Assembly (NCBI RefSeq): GCF_003574355.1
Contig: NZ_QWLB01000036.1
Coordinates: 1 to 33,209 of the forward strand
From: Meiothermus granaticius NBRC 107808
GTDB lineage: Bacteria > Deinococcota > Deinococci > Deinococcales > Thermaceae
Length of the DNA: 33,209 nt
Direction of reading: 5' to 3'
Both the position numbers and the translations under genes were made by a program. Shown here in pieces: positions 6,986-14,490 of the stretch (its first letter is position 1; every line of letters starts with the position of its first letter). The notes beneath the pieces are model-generated. The model saw only the letters and a list, made by a program, of their open reading frames with translations. It did not search any database and was not told where the DNA came from.

Positions 6986-7186
6986 ATGAGCCGTCTGGAG
7001 ATGCTCGAGCGGGAAATTCAGTTGCTCAGTAGGGACGAACTTACCCAGTTTGAGCGCTGGTTTGCCGAGTTCAAAGCTGAGCTTTGGGACAAACAAATCG
7101 AGGCCGATGCCAAGGCAGGGAAACTGGACAAGTTTGCCGACGAAGCCATTGCCCAGTTCCAGCAAGGGAAGTTCAAGAAGCTGTGA
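6986..7186 (+). CDS. Addiction-module antitoxin
   Basis: This 66-residue protein with an acidic helical N-terminus (EREIQLLSRDELTQFERWFA) and a C-terminal tail (DEAIAQFQQGKFKKL) has the form of antitoxins that partner RelE/ParE toxins. The repeated F/W pattern in the middle would form an amphipathic helix. It has no DNA-binding fold that I recognise. The stop TGA (7184-7186) overlaps the toxin's GTG start at 7183, so the two proteins are made in a coupled way. Expression is probably from a leaderless promoter at 6973. Confidence 0.75.
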   Translation: MSRLEMLEREIQLLSRDELTQFERWFAEFKAELWDKQIEADAKAGKLDKFADEAIAQFQQGKFKKL

Positions 7187-7440
7187 ATCATTACACCAGC
7201 CCACGCTTCTGGGACTGCTATGCCAAGTTGTCTCCTGAGCAACAAGAACTGGCTGATAAAGCATACGAACTTCTCAAGATTAACCCATCGCACCCGTCGC
7301 TCCACTTCAAGAAGGTGGGGCGTTTTTGGTCGGCCCGAATTTCCTACAGCCTTCGCGCCCTAGCAGTTGAGGTTTTCGAAGGCTACTTGTGGTTTTGGGT
7401 TGGGCCGCATGATGAATACGATCGGCTGGTAAATGGTTGA
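7183..7440 (+). CDS. RelE/ParE-family toxin
   Basis: This 85-residue protein starts with a GTG that overlaps the antitoxin stop (GTGA). The pattern is that of the RelE/ParE fold: ASPRFW-like start, a helical middle LSPEQQELADKAYELLKINP, the block HPSLHFKKVGRFWSARIS, strand-rich YSLRALAVEVFEGYLWFWVG and the ending HDEYDRLV. HPSL..K.V...WS.R and the closing DEYD are typical of the family. RelE members cleave mRNA on the ribosome and ParE members poison gyrase; sequence alone does not separate them here. Confidence 0.8.
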   Translation: MNHYTSPRFWDCYAKLSPEQQELADKAYELLKINPSHPSLHFKKVGRFWSARISYSLRALAVEVFEGYLWFWVGPHDEYDRLVNG

Positions 7441-7798
7441 AGGGGCTCGAGCACTACTTTCGCTTCGCCTCCGTGTGGGCTTTTACGCTGGGCTTGAGCC
7501 TCCCCAAGCCTTCTTGGGCAGGGCCTCGAGCGGGAAATTCAGTCAAGAAGGGGTGGTCTCGGAGCGTTGCTCAACCGCATGGACAGTTTCAGGAAAGATG
7601 CTTGGAGGAGCGCCAGTTCTAAAGACATTAGCCTCGGCAATTTCTCGAGATCAAACAGGCGCTGAATCTCCCGCTGCTCACGCCGTTCGTAGCTATGCCC
7701 AAGCATATGATGCCGTTGGAGGAACTGCACATCCGGTTTTCAGGCGGATCGGCGGCCCCCTGGCCTGATTCTCTTTTGGGGCTGGGTAGGATGGGTGC
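7441..7798. other. Degenerate intergenic region with a copy of antitoxin DNA
   Basis: No intact gene is found in 358 bp. The 19-base CTCGAGCGGGAAATTCAGT at 7525-7543 repeats the start of the antitoxin gene (7004-7022) exactly, and flanking bases do not match. A 63-codon minus-strand frame (7539-7730) has no start signals and no family I can name. The stretch is best read as debris of earlier rearrangement. A possible leaderless -10 (TAGGAT, 7787-7792) for the GNAT gene lies at its right end. Confidence 0.4.
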
Positions 7799-8395
7799 AT
7801 GGCTTTTACCATCCGTACCTATATGCCTGCCGACCTGCCCCACCTTTATCGCGTCTGCCTGCTCACCGGCGACAGTGGGGCCGATGCCAGCGGGCTATAC
7901 CATGACCCCGACCTGCTGGGTCATTTTTACGCCGCGCCCTATGCGGTACACGAGCCCGACCTGACCTTTGTGCTCACCGACGAGGAAGGGGTGTGTGGCT
8001 ATGTGCTGGGCTGCCGCGATTCAAACGGGTTTGCCGCCTGGATGGAGACTGAATGGCTGCCGCCACTGCGGCGCAAATATCCCCTGCCGCCCGAAGGGGA
8101 TGCCTCCAAAGATGCCGCCATGATTCGACTGATTCACAAGGGCTACATTCCCTCGAGCCTTGCCCCCGAATACCCGGCCCACCTTCACATCGACCTGCTG
8201 CCCAGGGCCCAGGGCCAGGGCCAGGGCCGCAAGCTGATGGAGGGGTTCCTGAACCGCCTGCGCGGGCTGGGCGTTCCAGGCGTACACCTGGGGGTGGGCG
8301 GGCGCAACGTGGGCGCGGTGGCCTTTTATGAGCGCATGGGGTTTGTGCGCTTGCGGACCTTCCCCTGGGGCTACGAGTATGGCCTGAGATTGTGA
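7799..8395 (+). CDS. GNAT-family N-acetyltransferase
   Basis: This 198-residue protein has the GNAT fold: N-terminal IRTYMPADLPHLYRVC, the acetyl-CoA loop in motif A (HIDLLPRAQGQGQGRKLMEG, giving the Q/RxxGxG/A site around residues 140-148), and motif B NVGAVAFYERMGF. It acetylates an amine on an unknown substrate. The acetyl-CoA loop is encoded by a short tandem repeat of ggccag units. The gene is probably expressed alone, with TAGGAT six bases before the ATG and no ribosome site. Members of this subfamily are often annotated near sugar-hydrolase genes, but nothing here points to a substrate. Confidence 0.85.
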   Translation: MAFTIRTYMPADLPHLYRVCLLTGDSGADASGLYHDPDLLGHFYAAPYAVHEPDLTFVLTDEEGVCGYVLGCRDSNGFAAWMETEWLPPLRRKYPLPPEGDASKDAAMIRLIHKGYIPSSLAPEYPAHLHIDLLPRAQGQGQGRKLMEGFLNRLRGLGVPGVHLGVGGRNVGAVAFYERMGFVRLRTFPWGYEYGLRL

Positions 8396-8442
8396 TTGAG
8401 TCGTGTGACTTTGTGGGTTAGCGGGGGGAGACTATATCCGAA

Positions 8443-8466
8443 AAAGATCCCTCTGGTTGGATCTTT
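8443..8466. terminator. Stem-loop after the GNAT gene
   Basis: AAAGATCC (8443-8450) and GGATCTTT (8459-8466) form a perfect 8-bp stem with an 8-base loop between the GNAT gene and the Wzz-like gene. The T-run is short, so this is a weak intrinsic terminator or another transcript structure. Confidence 0.4.
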
Positions 8467-8502
8467 GCATCTTGGAACGGATCTGACCTATGGAGAATTG
8501 GA

Positions 8503-8508
8503 TAAAAT
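8503..8508 (+). promoter_or_regulatory. Possible -10 box for the Wzz-like gene
   Basis: TAAAAT lies nine bases before the ATG at 8518, and no ribosome-binding sequence is near that ATG. This suggests a leaderless or very short-leader transcript. No convincing -35 is seen. Confidence 0.35.
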
Positions 8509-8517
8509 AGCTTCAGT

Positions 8518-10405
8518 ATGATGCAAGCTCCTCAAGATGAGCTTTCTCTTCGTGAGATTGTTACTACTCTTAGGCGGCACCGCAATCTGATCCTAGCCTT
8601 TCCCCTGGTTTTGGGTTTGGCTGCCCTCATATATGGTTTCTTCTTCACCGAGCCCCGGTATGCCTCTATGGCTACGCTGAACGTCTCTCCAGTGCAGGTG
8701 CAGGCCCAGCTGGAACAGCGCATTCAGCTCCAGGGGCAAAATGTAGTCACCTTTGAGGGTCTAAAGGCCATTGCGTTTTCTGAAGAGGTGACCAAAGAAG
8801 TGTGGGAGACCTTGAAGAAGGAAAGCAAGCTGCCCACTGTCTGGCAAAATCAGGGGCATACTCCGGGGTTGGAGCGTATGGTGAAAAGCTTCAAGATCAA
8901 GAACGAGTCTTCCCGCCAGCAGGCGGTACCCCAGGGGCAGGTGCCGCCCGTGGTGGCTTCCCTTACCGTGGAGGCTCTTACCCCGGAGGTAGCAGCTCGG
9001 GCGGCCAACCTATGGGCGGAGGCGGTGACTCGGCGAGTGAATCGCATTCCCCTCGCGCGCTTAGGGGCTAACCTCGAGGCCCTAGAGGAGCAGATTGCTC
9101 CCGCCGAGCGGGCCTACCGGGAGATTCAGGCCCGCTGGGAGGCTTTCCAACGGGCCTCCACCTTGGCCCAGGACAAGGCGGAACTGGATGCAAAGACGGG
9201 GGAGTGGGTGAGCCTGGACCAGGCGCTCTCCGGCCTGGAGCAGGATCTAGCTGGGGTAGCGGGACGGGTGAGGGTGCTACAAGCCAAAGAAAGCCAACAA
9301 GCTGCTTTTGTACCGGCGGCTACCAACCCTGAGCAGCTGGCTATGATCGGTAGAAAGCTTAGGAATGCCCAGCTAAACCTCAAGCAGGAAGTAGATCGGG
9401 CGCAACAGAGTTACGTTCAGGCGGCCAAGCGGCTAGAGGCTTACCGGAAGAACGAACGGCTAGCTGAGTGGCAGGGTGAGCAGGATCGGTTAACCCAACG
9501 CTTTTCTGAGATCGCCCTTCGACTGGCTCAGATCTCCACGGAAGTCCAGGTGCGTCAGGCCCGCTTGCATGAAGGTGGATACTGTCTTGGCCCAAGAGCC
9601 AAAGTTGCTTCAGGTCCTGCGGGTAGTGGTTTCGGATCCGGTAATGGCCACCGCTGTAGCTAAGGGAGATCTGAGTGCTCTGCTGGGTCTCCGCTTGCGC
9701 ACCGAGGAGATCAACCCCTCTTACCAGCCCCTCCTTTCCCAGGCGGTCGCCCTTCAGATGGATTTGCAGGGGCTTCAGGCTGAAGTCACGGCTCTGGGTG
9801 ATGAACGAGAACGTGAGGCCTCTAGACTCGAGGTTCTCCATGCCCAGATCGCTGCCCAGGAACGAGAGAAGGAGACAGTGCTCTTGGATTACGGTACCAG
9901 GAAGGCGGCTTACGAGGCCTTCCGGTCCCGGTACGACCAGATCGTAAATCTCAATACTGAGAATCTGACCTTCGACAACCCCAACCCCGAGTATCAGCGT
10001 CTGCGTTCGGCCCTCTTTGACGCTCAGGTGGAGGAGGCGAAGCTCCTCTCTCGGAGGGCTGCCCTTCAGGCCCGCATTGCTCAGGTGGAGACTCGCATCG
10101 CCCTTCTCCGAGAGCGGGTAGCCAAGGCCCAGGTAGAGCAGGATCGCTTAAGCCAGGCGTTGGAGCTGGACAAAAATGCCTACCTGGCCCTCTCCCAAAA
10201 GAAGACCGATCTGCAAATTGAGCTGGCGAGTTCCCACAACTCCCTGGCCCAGGTCATCGCCCCCGCCTACCCCGTCTATGAGAAAGTGGCTTCCAAGCGG
10301 GGTCTTGTCTTCGTCCTGGCGGTATCTCTCGGGCTTGTGTTGGGGGTGATGGTAGCCTTCGTGGCCGAGGCTCTGCGGGCCGAGGGCCGGATACAGGCGG
10401 CCTAG
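8518..10405 (+). pseudogene. Wzz/chain-length-determinant-like protein, frameshifted
   Basis: Two consecutive frames together make one polysaccharide co-polymerase-like protein of about 628 residues. The first part (8518 to about 9574) begins with a cytoplasmic tail and a membrane segment (LILAFPLVLGLAALIYGFFF), followed by a Wzz-type domain and long coiled coils. The second part continues the coiled coil and ends with a closing membrane segment (GLVFVLAVSLGLVLGVMVAF). At 9571-9577 the sequence gaaggtgg holds one G too many; removing it joins LHE to VDTVLAQEPKLLQ without a gap. Such proteins set polysaccharide chain length at the inner membrane. No polymerase, flippase or tyrosine kinase lies nearby. 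The shift may be a true mutation or a sequencing error. Confidence 0.8.
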
Positions 10406-10512
10406 GTCGTGCTGGGCTGATTCTTCCTTTCCCTCATGCTCCTCGAGCTTCCTCACTCTGGGAGAGCCCTTGGTCCATCTGGAGACTGGTATCGGTAAGG
10501 TGAATGTTGCCC

Positions 10513-10873
10513 TCACGCTTTCAGCCAAGGCCAGCCCGAGTTGGGTGAGGGGGTTTTGTGGGCCTCTGCCCATAGCTGCCCCAGCATAAAAACCGGCGCA
10601 ACCCCCCAGATCAGGAGGGCGGTCAGGCGGGCCGGGAGCGAGTTCAGGAGGTCATCAGCCCGGGCGGTGGGCCAGGAGGGCATAAACCCCGGTGAAGAGC
10701 AAAGCCCCCAGCCCCCAGGCCAGCACCCCTGCCCAGAAAGCCCGCGCAGGGGATAGCTCTGCCAGACCGCGCCCGGCCCAGCCCAGGTAGCGGCCCATCC
10801 AGACCACCGGGTGCAGCCGGGCTGGGGGCTCGCCCAGGTTCCAGTCGAGCAGCAGGGCCAGCAGTATGCTCAC
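10513..10873 (-). pseudogene. cobD: cobD/cbiB remnant with a large internal deletion
   Basis: The first 72 codons from GTG 10873 encode the N-terminus of adenosylcobinamide-phosphate synthase (LLLDWNLGEPPARLHPVVWM, then WMGRYLGWAGRGL). That frame stops at 10655. In a neighbouring frame the DNA immediately continues with a later part of the same protein: ADDLLNSLPARLTALLIWG, then the family motif HKTPSPNSGWP, and ends at 10513. About 110-120 central residues and the C-terminus are missing. The family has about 300 residues. The GTG overlaps the stop of the upstream cobyrinate synthase gene (GTGA), showing the original operon order. This copy cannot make functional CobD; the step would need another copy. 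Confidence 0.8.
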
Positions 10874-12189
10874 GCCAGGGCCTCCTGGACGAAGCGCTGG
10901 GCCAGCCGGGGCTGACTGGGGAAGTAGAGGTGCACGTAGCTGGCCAGCACCCGACCCGCAGCGTAGCCCTCGAGGCCCTCCCCCTCCACCAAGCGCCAGG
11001 CCGCCGGGGGCAGCGCCTCCCGGGCGCTGTAGTGAAACTCATGTCCCTTGGCCCGCCAGCCCCGTTTGGCCAGGGGTGAGTCGGTCAGAGCCTCTACCTC
11101 GCGGTAGCCTAAAGCAAGCCGGCCCAGCATGCGTGAGGCGCCCGGCACCCGGCCCACCATCTCGAAGCGGCCTTCCTCAGTTAGAAGGGCCTCGCTCAGG
11201 TACATCAGCCCCCCGCACTCGGCGTAGATGGACCCCTGGAAGCGGCGCAGGGCCTCCTGCATCCCGTGGTTTTTCGAGAGCTCCTTTGCGAACAGCTCGG
11301 GGTAACCCCCGCCCAGGTACAGCCCGCCCAGGCCCGGTGGTAAGGTGGGGTCGCTTAGGGGGCTGAAGGGCACTAGCTCGGCCCCGTAGCCCGCTAAAAG
11401 CTCCAGATTTTCGGGGTAGTAGAAGCTAAACGCAGCGTCCTGCGCCACCCCCAGCCGTACCCTCTGGGGCTCAGTAGGCGCAGGCAGGCGGTGGGGTAGG
11501 GTGGGCAGGGGCGGGGCACTCTGGGCCAGGGCCAGCAGCCGCTCCAGGTGCAGGTTCTGGGCGGCCCGCAGGAGCGCGGCTTTTTCCAGACTGGCCTCCT
11601 GGGCCAGGTAAAGCCCCAGGTGCCGTTCGGGGAGGCTTAGGCCTGGCTCGAGGGGCAGGTAGCCCAGAAGGGGCACTCCCAAGGGAGCCAAGGCTTCTTC
11701 CAGCAGGGCGGCGTGCCGCGCCGACCCCACCCGGTTGGCCACCACCCCTCCCAGCCAGACCCCAGGGTCATGATCGCGGAAGCCGCGCACCAGGGCGGCA
11801 ATGGAACCGGCCATAGCCGAAGCATCCAGGCAGAGCACCACCGGGGCCCGGAGGAGCTTGGCCACCTGGGCGGTGGAGCCCACCTGCCCCAGCGCGTCCT
11901 TGCCGTCGAAAAGGCCCATCACCCCTTCCACCAGGGCCAGGTCGGCCCCGCTGGCCCCCCGGCGGAAGACCTCCAGGAGTTCGGGGTCCTCCAGGAAGTA
12001 GCCGTCCAGGTTGCGCGCCGCTCTTCCGGTAATCCGGGTCAGATGGGTGGGGTCGAGGTAGTCCGGGCCCACCTTATAGGGCTGCACCGCCCGGCCCCGC
12101 TCCCGGAAGGCCGCGGCCAGCACCAGGCTGAGGGTGGTCTTGCCCGCCCCGGAGTGGGGGGCGGTTATCACCAGGCGAGGTAAACTCAA
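10870..12189 (-). CDS. cobB: Cobyrinate a,c-diamide synthase (CobB/CbiA)
   Basis: This enzyme of about 439 residues amidates the a and c carboxylates of (hydrogeno)cobyrinate using ATP and glutamine, in the cytoplasm. The N-terminal half has the P-loop APHSGAGKTT and the DTB-synthase-like blocks VGPDYLDPTH and EGVMGLFDG. The C-terminal class-I amidotransferase domain has GGLYLGGGYPELFA, the nucleophile in YAECGGLMYLSE (near residue 325) and the histidine block GHEFHYS. Length is normal. TTG at 12189 is the best start: GGAGGG lies five bases before it, and a TATACT -10 box at 12215-12210 would put the transcript start too close to the alternative TTG at 12207. The next gene is a cobD remnant. 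No other cobalamin genes and no cobalamin riboswitch are visible. Confidence 0.9.
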   Translation of the reverse strand: MSLPRLVITAPHSGAGKTTLSLVLAAAFRERGRAVQPYKVGPDYLDPTHLTRITGRAARNLDGYFLEDPELLEVFRRGASGADLALVEGVMGLFDGKDALGQVGSTAQVAKLLRAPVVLCLDASAMAGSIAALVRGFRDHDPGVWLGGVVANRVGSARHAALLEEALAPLGVPLLGYLPLEPGLSLPERHLGLYLAQEASLEKAALLRAAQNLHLERLLALAQSAPPLPTLPHRLPAPTEPQRVRLGVAQDAAFSFYYPENLELLAGYGAELVPFSPLSDPTLPPGLGGLYLGGGYPELFAKELSKNHGMQEALRRFQGSIYAECGGLMYLSEALLTEEGRFEMVGRVPGASRMLGRLALGYREVEALTDSPLAKRGWRAKGHEFHYSAREALPPAAWRLVEGEGLEGYAAGRVLASYVHLYFPSQPRLAQRFVQEALA

Positions 12190-12409
12190 GGCTGCCCTCC
12201 AGACCAAGCAGTATAGCCTGTTTGCTGAGATCCTCTGGGTTCAGATCAGGGCTGGCCCGTGTCCTAGCGGAGCCGGAGTGTTAGGTTTTCAGACATAACA
12301 AGCCGACCACAGTTTTCCGCCAGGCTATGCGCTGTTGCGCTCGCCGTATGAGGTCGTCTGGGCGAAGGGCATGCACGGGGTGCAGCGGCATCGCCGCCAA
12401 CCTGGCATG
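12190..12409. other. Intergenic stretch with cobB promoter only
   Basis: Apart from the probable minus-strand -10 box TATACT (12215-12210) I see no gene or RNA element here. A 108-codon minus frame (12264-12590) is the shadow of the small gene at 12451-12660 and runs through its terminator. Confidence 0.4.
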
Positions 12410-12434
12410 AAAAAGCCCCGGATTGTCCGGGGCT
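12410..12434 (-). terminator. Intrinsic terminator of the 12451-13126 gene set
   Basis: On the minus strand the stem AGCCCCGGA/TCCGGGGCT (12434-12426 and 12422-12414, 3-base loop) is followed directly by a T-run (12414-12410). This is a textbook Rho-independent terminator 17 bp after the last gene of that minus-strand set. Confidence 0.85.
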
Positions 12435-12450
12435 GGTTTGGTTGTGAGGG

Positions 12451-12660
12451 CTAAGGCTTTGGGCGATGCCAGGACGGGTTAGCCGAGCCCAGCAAGAATG
12501 CCAGGCGGCGGGTGTCGCCCCCGGCTGCGGCCAGAGCCTCGCAATACAGCCGTTCCGTATCGGATACAGAAAGCGGCTGGGTTCCGCCAAATGTCAACCG
12601 CTCCAACTCGTCGTGAAGCTCGCGGAGGCGGGCAACGTTGACTTCTTTACGGATCACCAT
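12451..12660 (-). CDS. Hypothetical small protein
   Basis: This 69-residue acidic helical protein (RLRELHDELERLTFGGTQPL, then DTERLYCEALAAAGGDTRRL) belongs to no family I recognise. Its ATG at 12660 overlaps the ancestral 3' end of the upstream gene (TAA 12649-12647) by 14 bases, and a strong terminator follows it. It is therefore a genuine last gene of a short transcription unit with the broken metallopeptidase-like genes. GGAG lies 11 bases before the ATG. Confidence 0.6.
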   Translation of the reverse strand: MVIRKEVNVARLRELHDELERLTFGGTQPLSVSDTERLYCEALAAAGGDTRRLAFLLGSANPSWHRPKP

Positions 12661-13126
12661 AAATCTTCAGGCTCCTTCGCACCCGACGTACCAGCGCATA
12701 CAGCTCGGGGTCGAACTTCTGCAATTACACAGCATGAAACCAGTAGGCGGCGTGAGCTTCGCAAAACCATTCCCGCCAACTGTCTGCGGTGTAGAGGCTG
12801 AACCAGGGGCCTCGAGCAGCGAAGCGACGCTCATAGGTGGGTTGTAGGCTAGCCTCGAGGTCACCTTCAAGCTCGAGCGCTCTGGCACTGGGTTCAAAGC
12901 GTAGACCATGGTCTCCGTCGAAGGGCTGGGTATGGGGGTCTTTGCCCAGGGCGATGGGCTCGGGAATGCCCTGAGGGAATGCCGCACACACCCAGGGTTT
13001 GCCTCGGCCTCCCTGGAAGTGTTTGCACAGCGGACAGTTTGAACCCCTGATCATGGCTCTGGCCCTCCCAATATGCAAATACCACTGTATCATCTTCTCG
13101 CTCAGCTCCATCCCCAAGCGACGCAT
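12647..13126 (-). pseudogene. Cys-motif protein with in-frame stop, possibly the C-terminal part of a metallopeptidase gene
   Basis: The frame starts at ATG 13126 (AGAGG upstream; GTG 13135 is an alternative). It contains NCPLCKHFQGG, then VCAAFPQGIPEPIALGKDPH and FDGDHGLRFEP, a cysteine/histidine pattern seen in small uncharacterised, often phage-linked proteins. The last part, WFSLYTADSWREWFCEAHAA, resembles the third zinc-ligand helix of HExxH peptidases. A TAA at 12727-12725 interrupts the frame, but reading continues unchanged as LQKFDPELYALVRRVRRSLK to a second TAA at 12649-12647, so the real C-terminus was about 25 residues longer. The upstream HExxH fragment is in the same frame. Confidence 0.55.
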
Positions 13127-13150
13127 CACGTACACCTCTCAGCAACCCAC

Positions 13151-13746
13151 TCAAGTACCCCACCCCTGGCTTGGGCGCTTAAGCTCATCAGGAAAACCCA
13201 ACGGCCAAGCATTGATCCCAGGGTGTGCTCTCAAATGGATCCCATGACCGATTTCGTGCAAGATCACGTGCATGGGGTCAGGGCTTGACCAGCCACCTGC
13301 CTCATAGCGCAGGTGGCTATAGGCCCTCACATTTGACCAGTAGGTGTGACCCAGATTGAGCAAAATCTTGTCGCAATGGCAAGGCGGTCGGTGCGGGAGA
13401 AAAACTCTGAGGCATCTATGGATTCAAACCCCGCTTGTCTCGCTAAGCGGGTAGCCATTACCACGGCTCGACGTTTGTTGATTCGCTCTCCGGCCTCTCC
13501 AGAGCTGCCGGGCCCGGCCATAGAAACGAGGCTTGAGAACCGCACCCCCTTCAGCACGTCCTCCCTGGTGGCATCCGGTACGTAGATCAGGGCGTGGCCG
13601 CAGTTGGCCCAGTCCGCCGGGTCGGGCAGGTGGTCCCAGTCATGGGGACCGTCTACCCTGGCCCCCACGTTGGGGCCTCCGGGCAGGGCAGCTTCGTCAT
13701 GAAACTCCTGTGCGGCGAAAAAATCATCGTGCTTCCTGCGGAAGTT
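13151..13746 (-). pseudogene. HExxH metallopeptidase-like gene, truncated and frameshifted
   Basis: The zinc-site motif appears as PMHVILHEIGHGIHL in the frame ending at 13151. The upstream portion (VGARVDGPHDWDHLPDPADW, then GERINKRRAVVMATRLARQ) is in another frame that runs from directly behind the DUF305 stop. One missing base near 13366-13372 explains the change of frame (AIAT then KILLNLGHTYWSNVRAYS). No start codon with a ribosome site exists before the GTG at 13668, and sequence that looks coding extends right up to the DUF305 stop, so the 5' end is lost. Function before decay is unknown; a phage- or plasmid-type peptidase is possible. Confidence 0.6.
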
Positions 13747-14229
13747 TCACTTAATGGTCTTGAGCCAGGCCTGGTACTGGGCCATCTCAGCCTTCTGCAG
13801 CCCAATCACCCCGCGGCAGAAGCGCTTGAGTTCTGCTTTAGTGGCCTTTTGCAGGCAGACCTCGGACATGTCTACAGCCTCTTGATGGTGGGGGATCATC
13901 CCCTCGAGGAAACTCCGATCAACCTGCATCGCCATCCCCGCCATGGGGGTCATGCCCTGCATGGCGGTGTCCATCATGGGCTTCATGTCCGCGCGCATCA
14001 TGGCCATGTAGCGCTGGCTGGGGGGCACCGCATACCAAGCACGCAACCAGCCGGTGAGCTGGGCGATCTCGCGGTTCTGCACGGTCACGATCTTGCGGGC
14101 GGCCTTGCGAATACGCCCATCCTTGGAGGCCTTGAGGGCGGCCTGGGCCATCTCCACCGCCCCTTTGTGATGCTCGATCATCATGGACATGTAGGCGATG
14201 TCAAAGTCACGGCCCGAGAGCTTGTTCAA
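13747..14229 (-). CDS. DUF305 protein without signal peptide
   Basis: This protein of about 160 residues contains two DUF305 repeats, each with the paired-histidine helix: FDIAYMSMMIEHHKGAVEMA and SFLEGMIPHHQEAVDMS. DUF305 proteins are exported ferritin-like helical bundles often linked with copper handling. Normal members start with a signal peptide or lipoprotein signal. Here the frame is open upstream only to a TAA near 14325, with no ATG, and the nearest start is TTG at 14229 with GAGGG directly touching it. The N-terminus is therefore probably lost and the gene may be inactive. Its stop is in frame with the metallopeptidase fragment that follows. Confidence 0.7.
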   Translation of the reverse strand: MNKLSGRDFDIAYMSMMIEHHKGAVEMAQAALKASKDGRIRKAARKIVTVQNREIAQLTGWLRAWYAVPPSQRYMAMMRADMKPMMDTAMQGMTPMAGMAMQVDRSFLEGMIPHHQEAVDMSEVCLQKATKAELKRFCRGVIGLQKAEMAQYQAWLKTIK

Positions 14230-14449
14230 CCCTCGGGTGCGGGATTCTACCTCCCACGACCAACCGCATTCGCGGTACAGTAGTGGTTTCGCGCTTTGTG
14301 GGAGCCAGACTTCGACTTAACTCCATCCTCTGAGTTCAACCTGCTACTCAAGCCTCACTACTCCGCGATGAGGGAGGGGCGAATCAGCCAGCTCCTTTTC
14401 CTCAAGCCCATACTTACCATGTTGTTCAACCGAGCAATGATCCAGGTTG
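14230..14449. other. Intergenic stretch, DUF305 remnant side and operon upstream region
   Basis: The minus strand stays open in the DUF305 frame to about 14325 without a usable start. A 60-codon plus-strand frame at 14296-14478 runs through the operon promoter and has no ribosome site, so I do not call it. Nothing else is recognised. Confidence 0.35.
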
Positions 14450-14485
14450 TTGACAAAAACAATCAGATACAATCATAATCAATCA
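14450..14485 (+). promoter_or_regulatory. Operon promoter with three phased CAATCA operator repeats
   Basis: A consensus TTGACA (14450-14455), an 18-bp spacer and CATAAT (14474-14479) form the promoter of the carbohydrate operon. CAATCA occurs at 14460-14465, 14470-14475 and 14480-14485, exactly 10 bp apart, so the copies lie on one face of the helix across the -10 box. DeoR/GlpR-type regulators bind such short direct repeats. The adjacent DeoR protein is the obvious ligand. The leader before ATG 14491 is very short or absent. Confidence 0.7.
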
Positions 14486-14490
14486 TCAAT

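Noticed and set aside
7539-7730. 63-codon minus-strand frame in the degenerate region
   Set aside because: It looks helical but has no start signal, no neighbours and overlaps the copied antitoxin segment.
8204-8230. Short ggccag tandem repeat as a separate element
   Set aside because: It encodes the acetyl-CoA loop of the GNAT protein in frame and needs no other explanation.
9560-9590. Programmed frameshift in the Wzz-like gene
   Set aside because: There is no slippery heptamer, stem or internal Shine-Dalgarno at the site, and such control is not known for this family. A mutation or sequencing error is simpler.
12190-12290. Cobalamin riboswitch before cobB
   Set aside because: The promoter lies about 20 bp from the start codon, so there is no room for the element, and no B12-box-like sequence is seen.
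12264-12590. 108-codon minus-strand frame over the terminator
   Set aside because: It reads through a perfect intrinsic terminator and is the out-of-frame shadow of 12451-12660.
14296-14478. 60-codon plus-strand frame before the DeoR gene
   Set aside because: It runs through the promoter and CAATCA repeats, has no ribosome site, and its product resembles no family.
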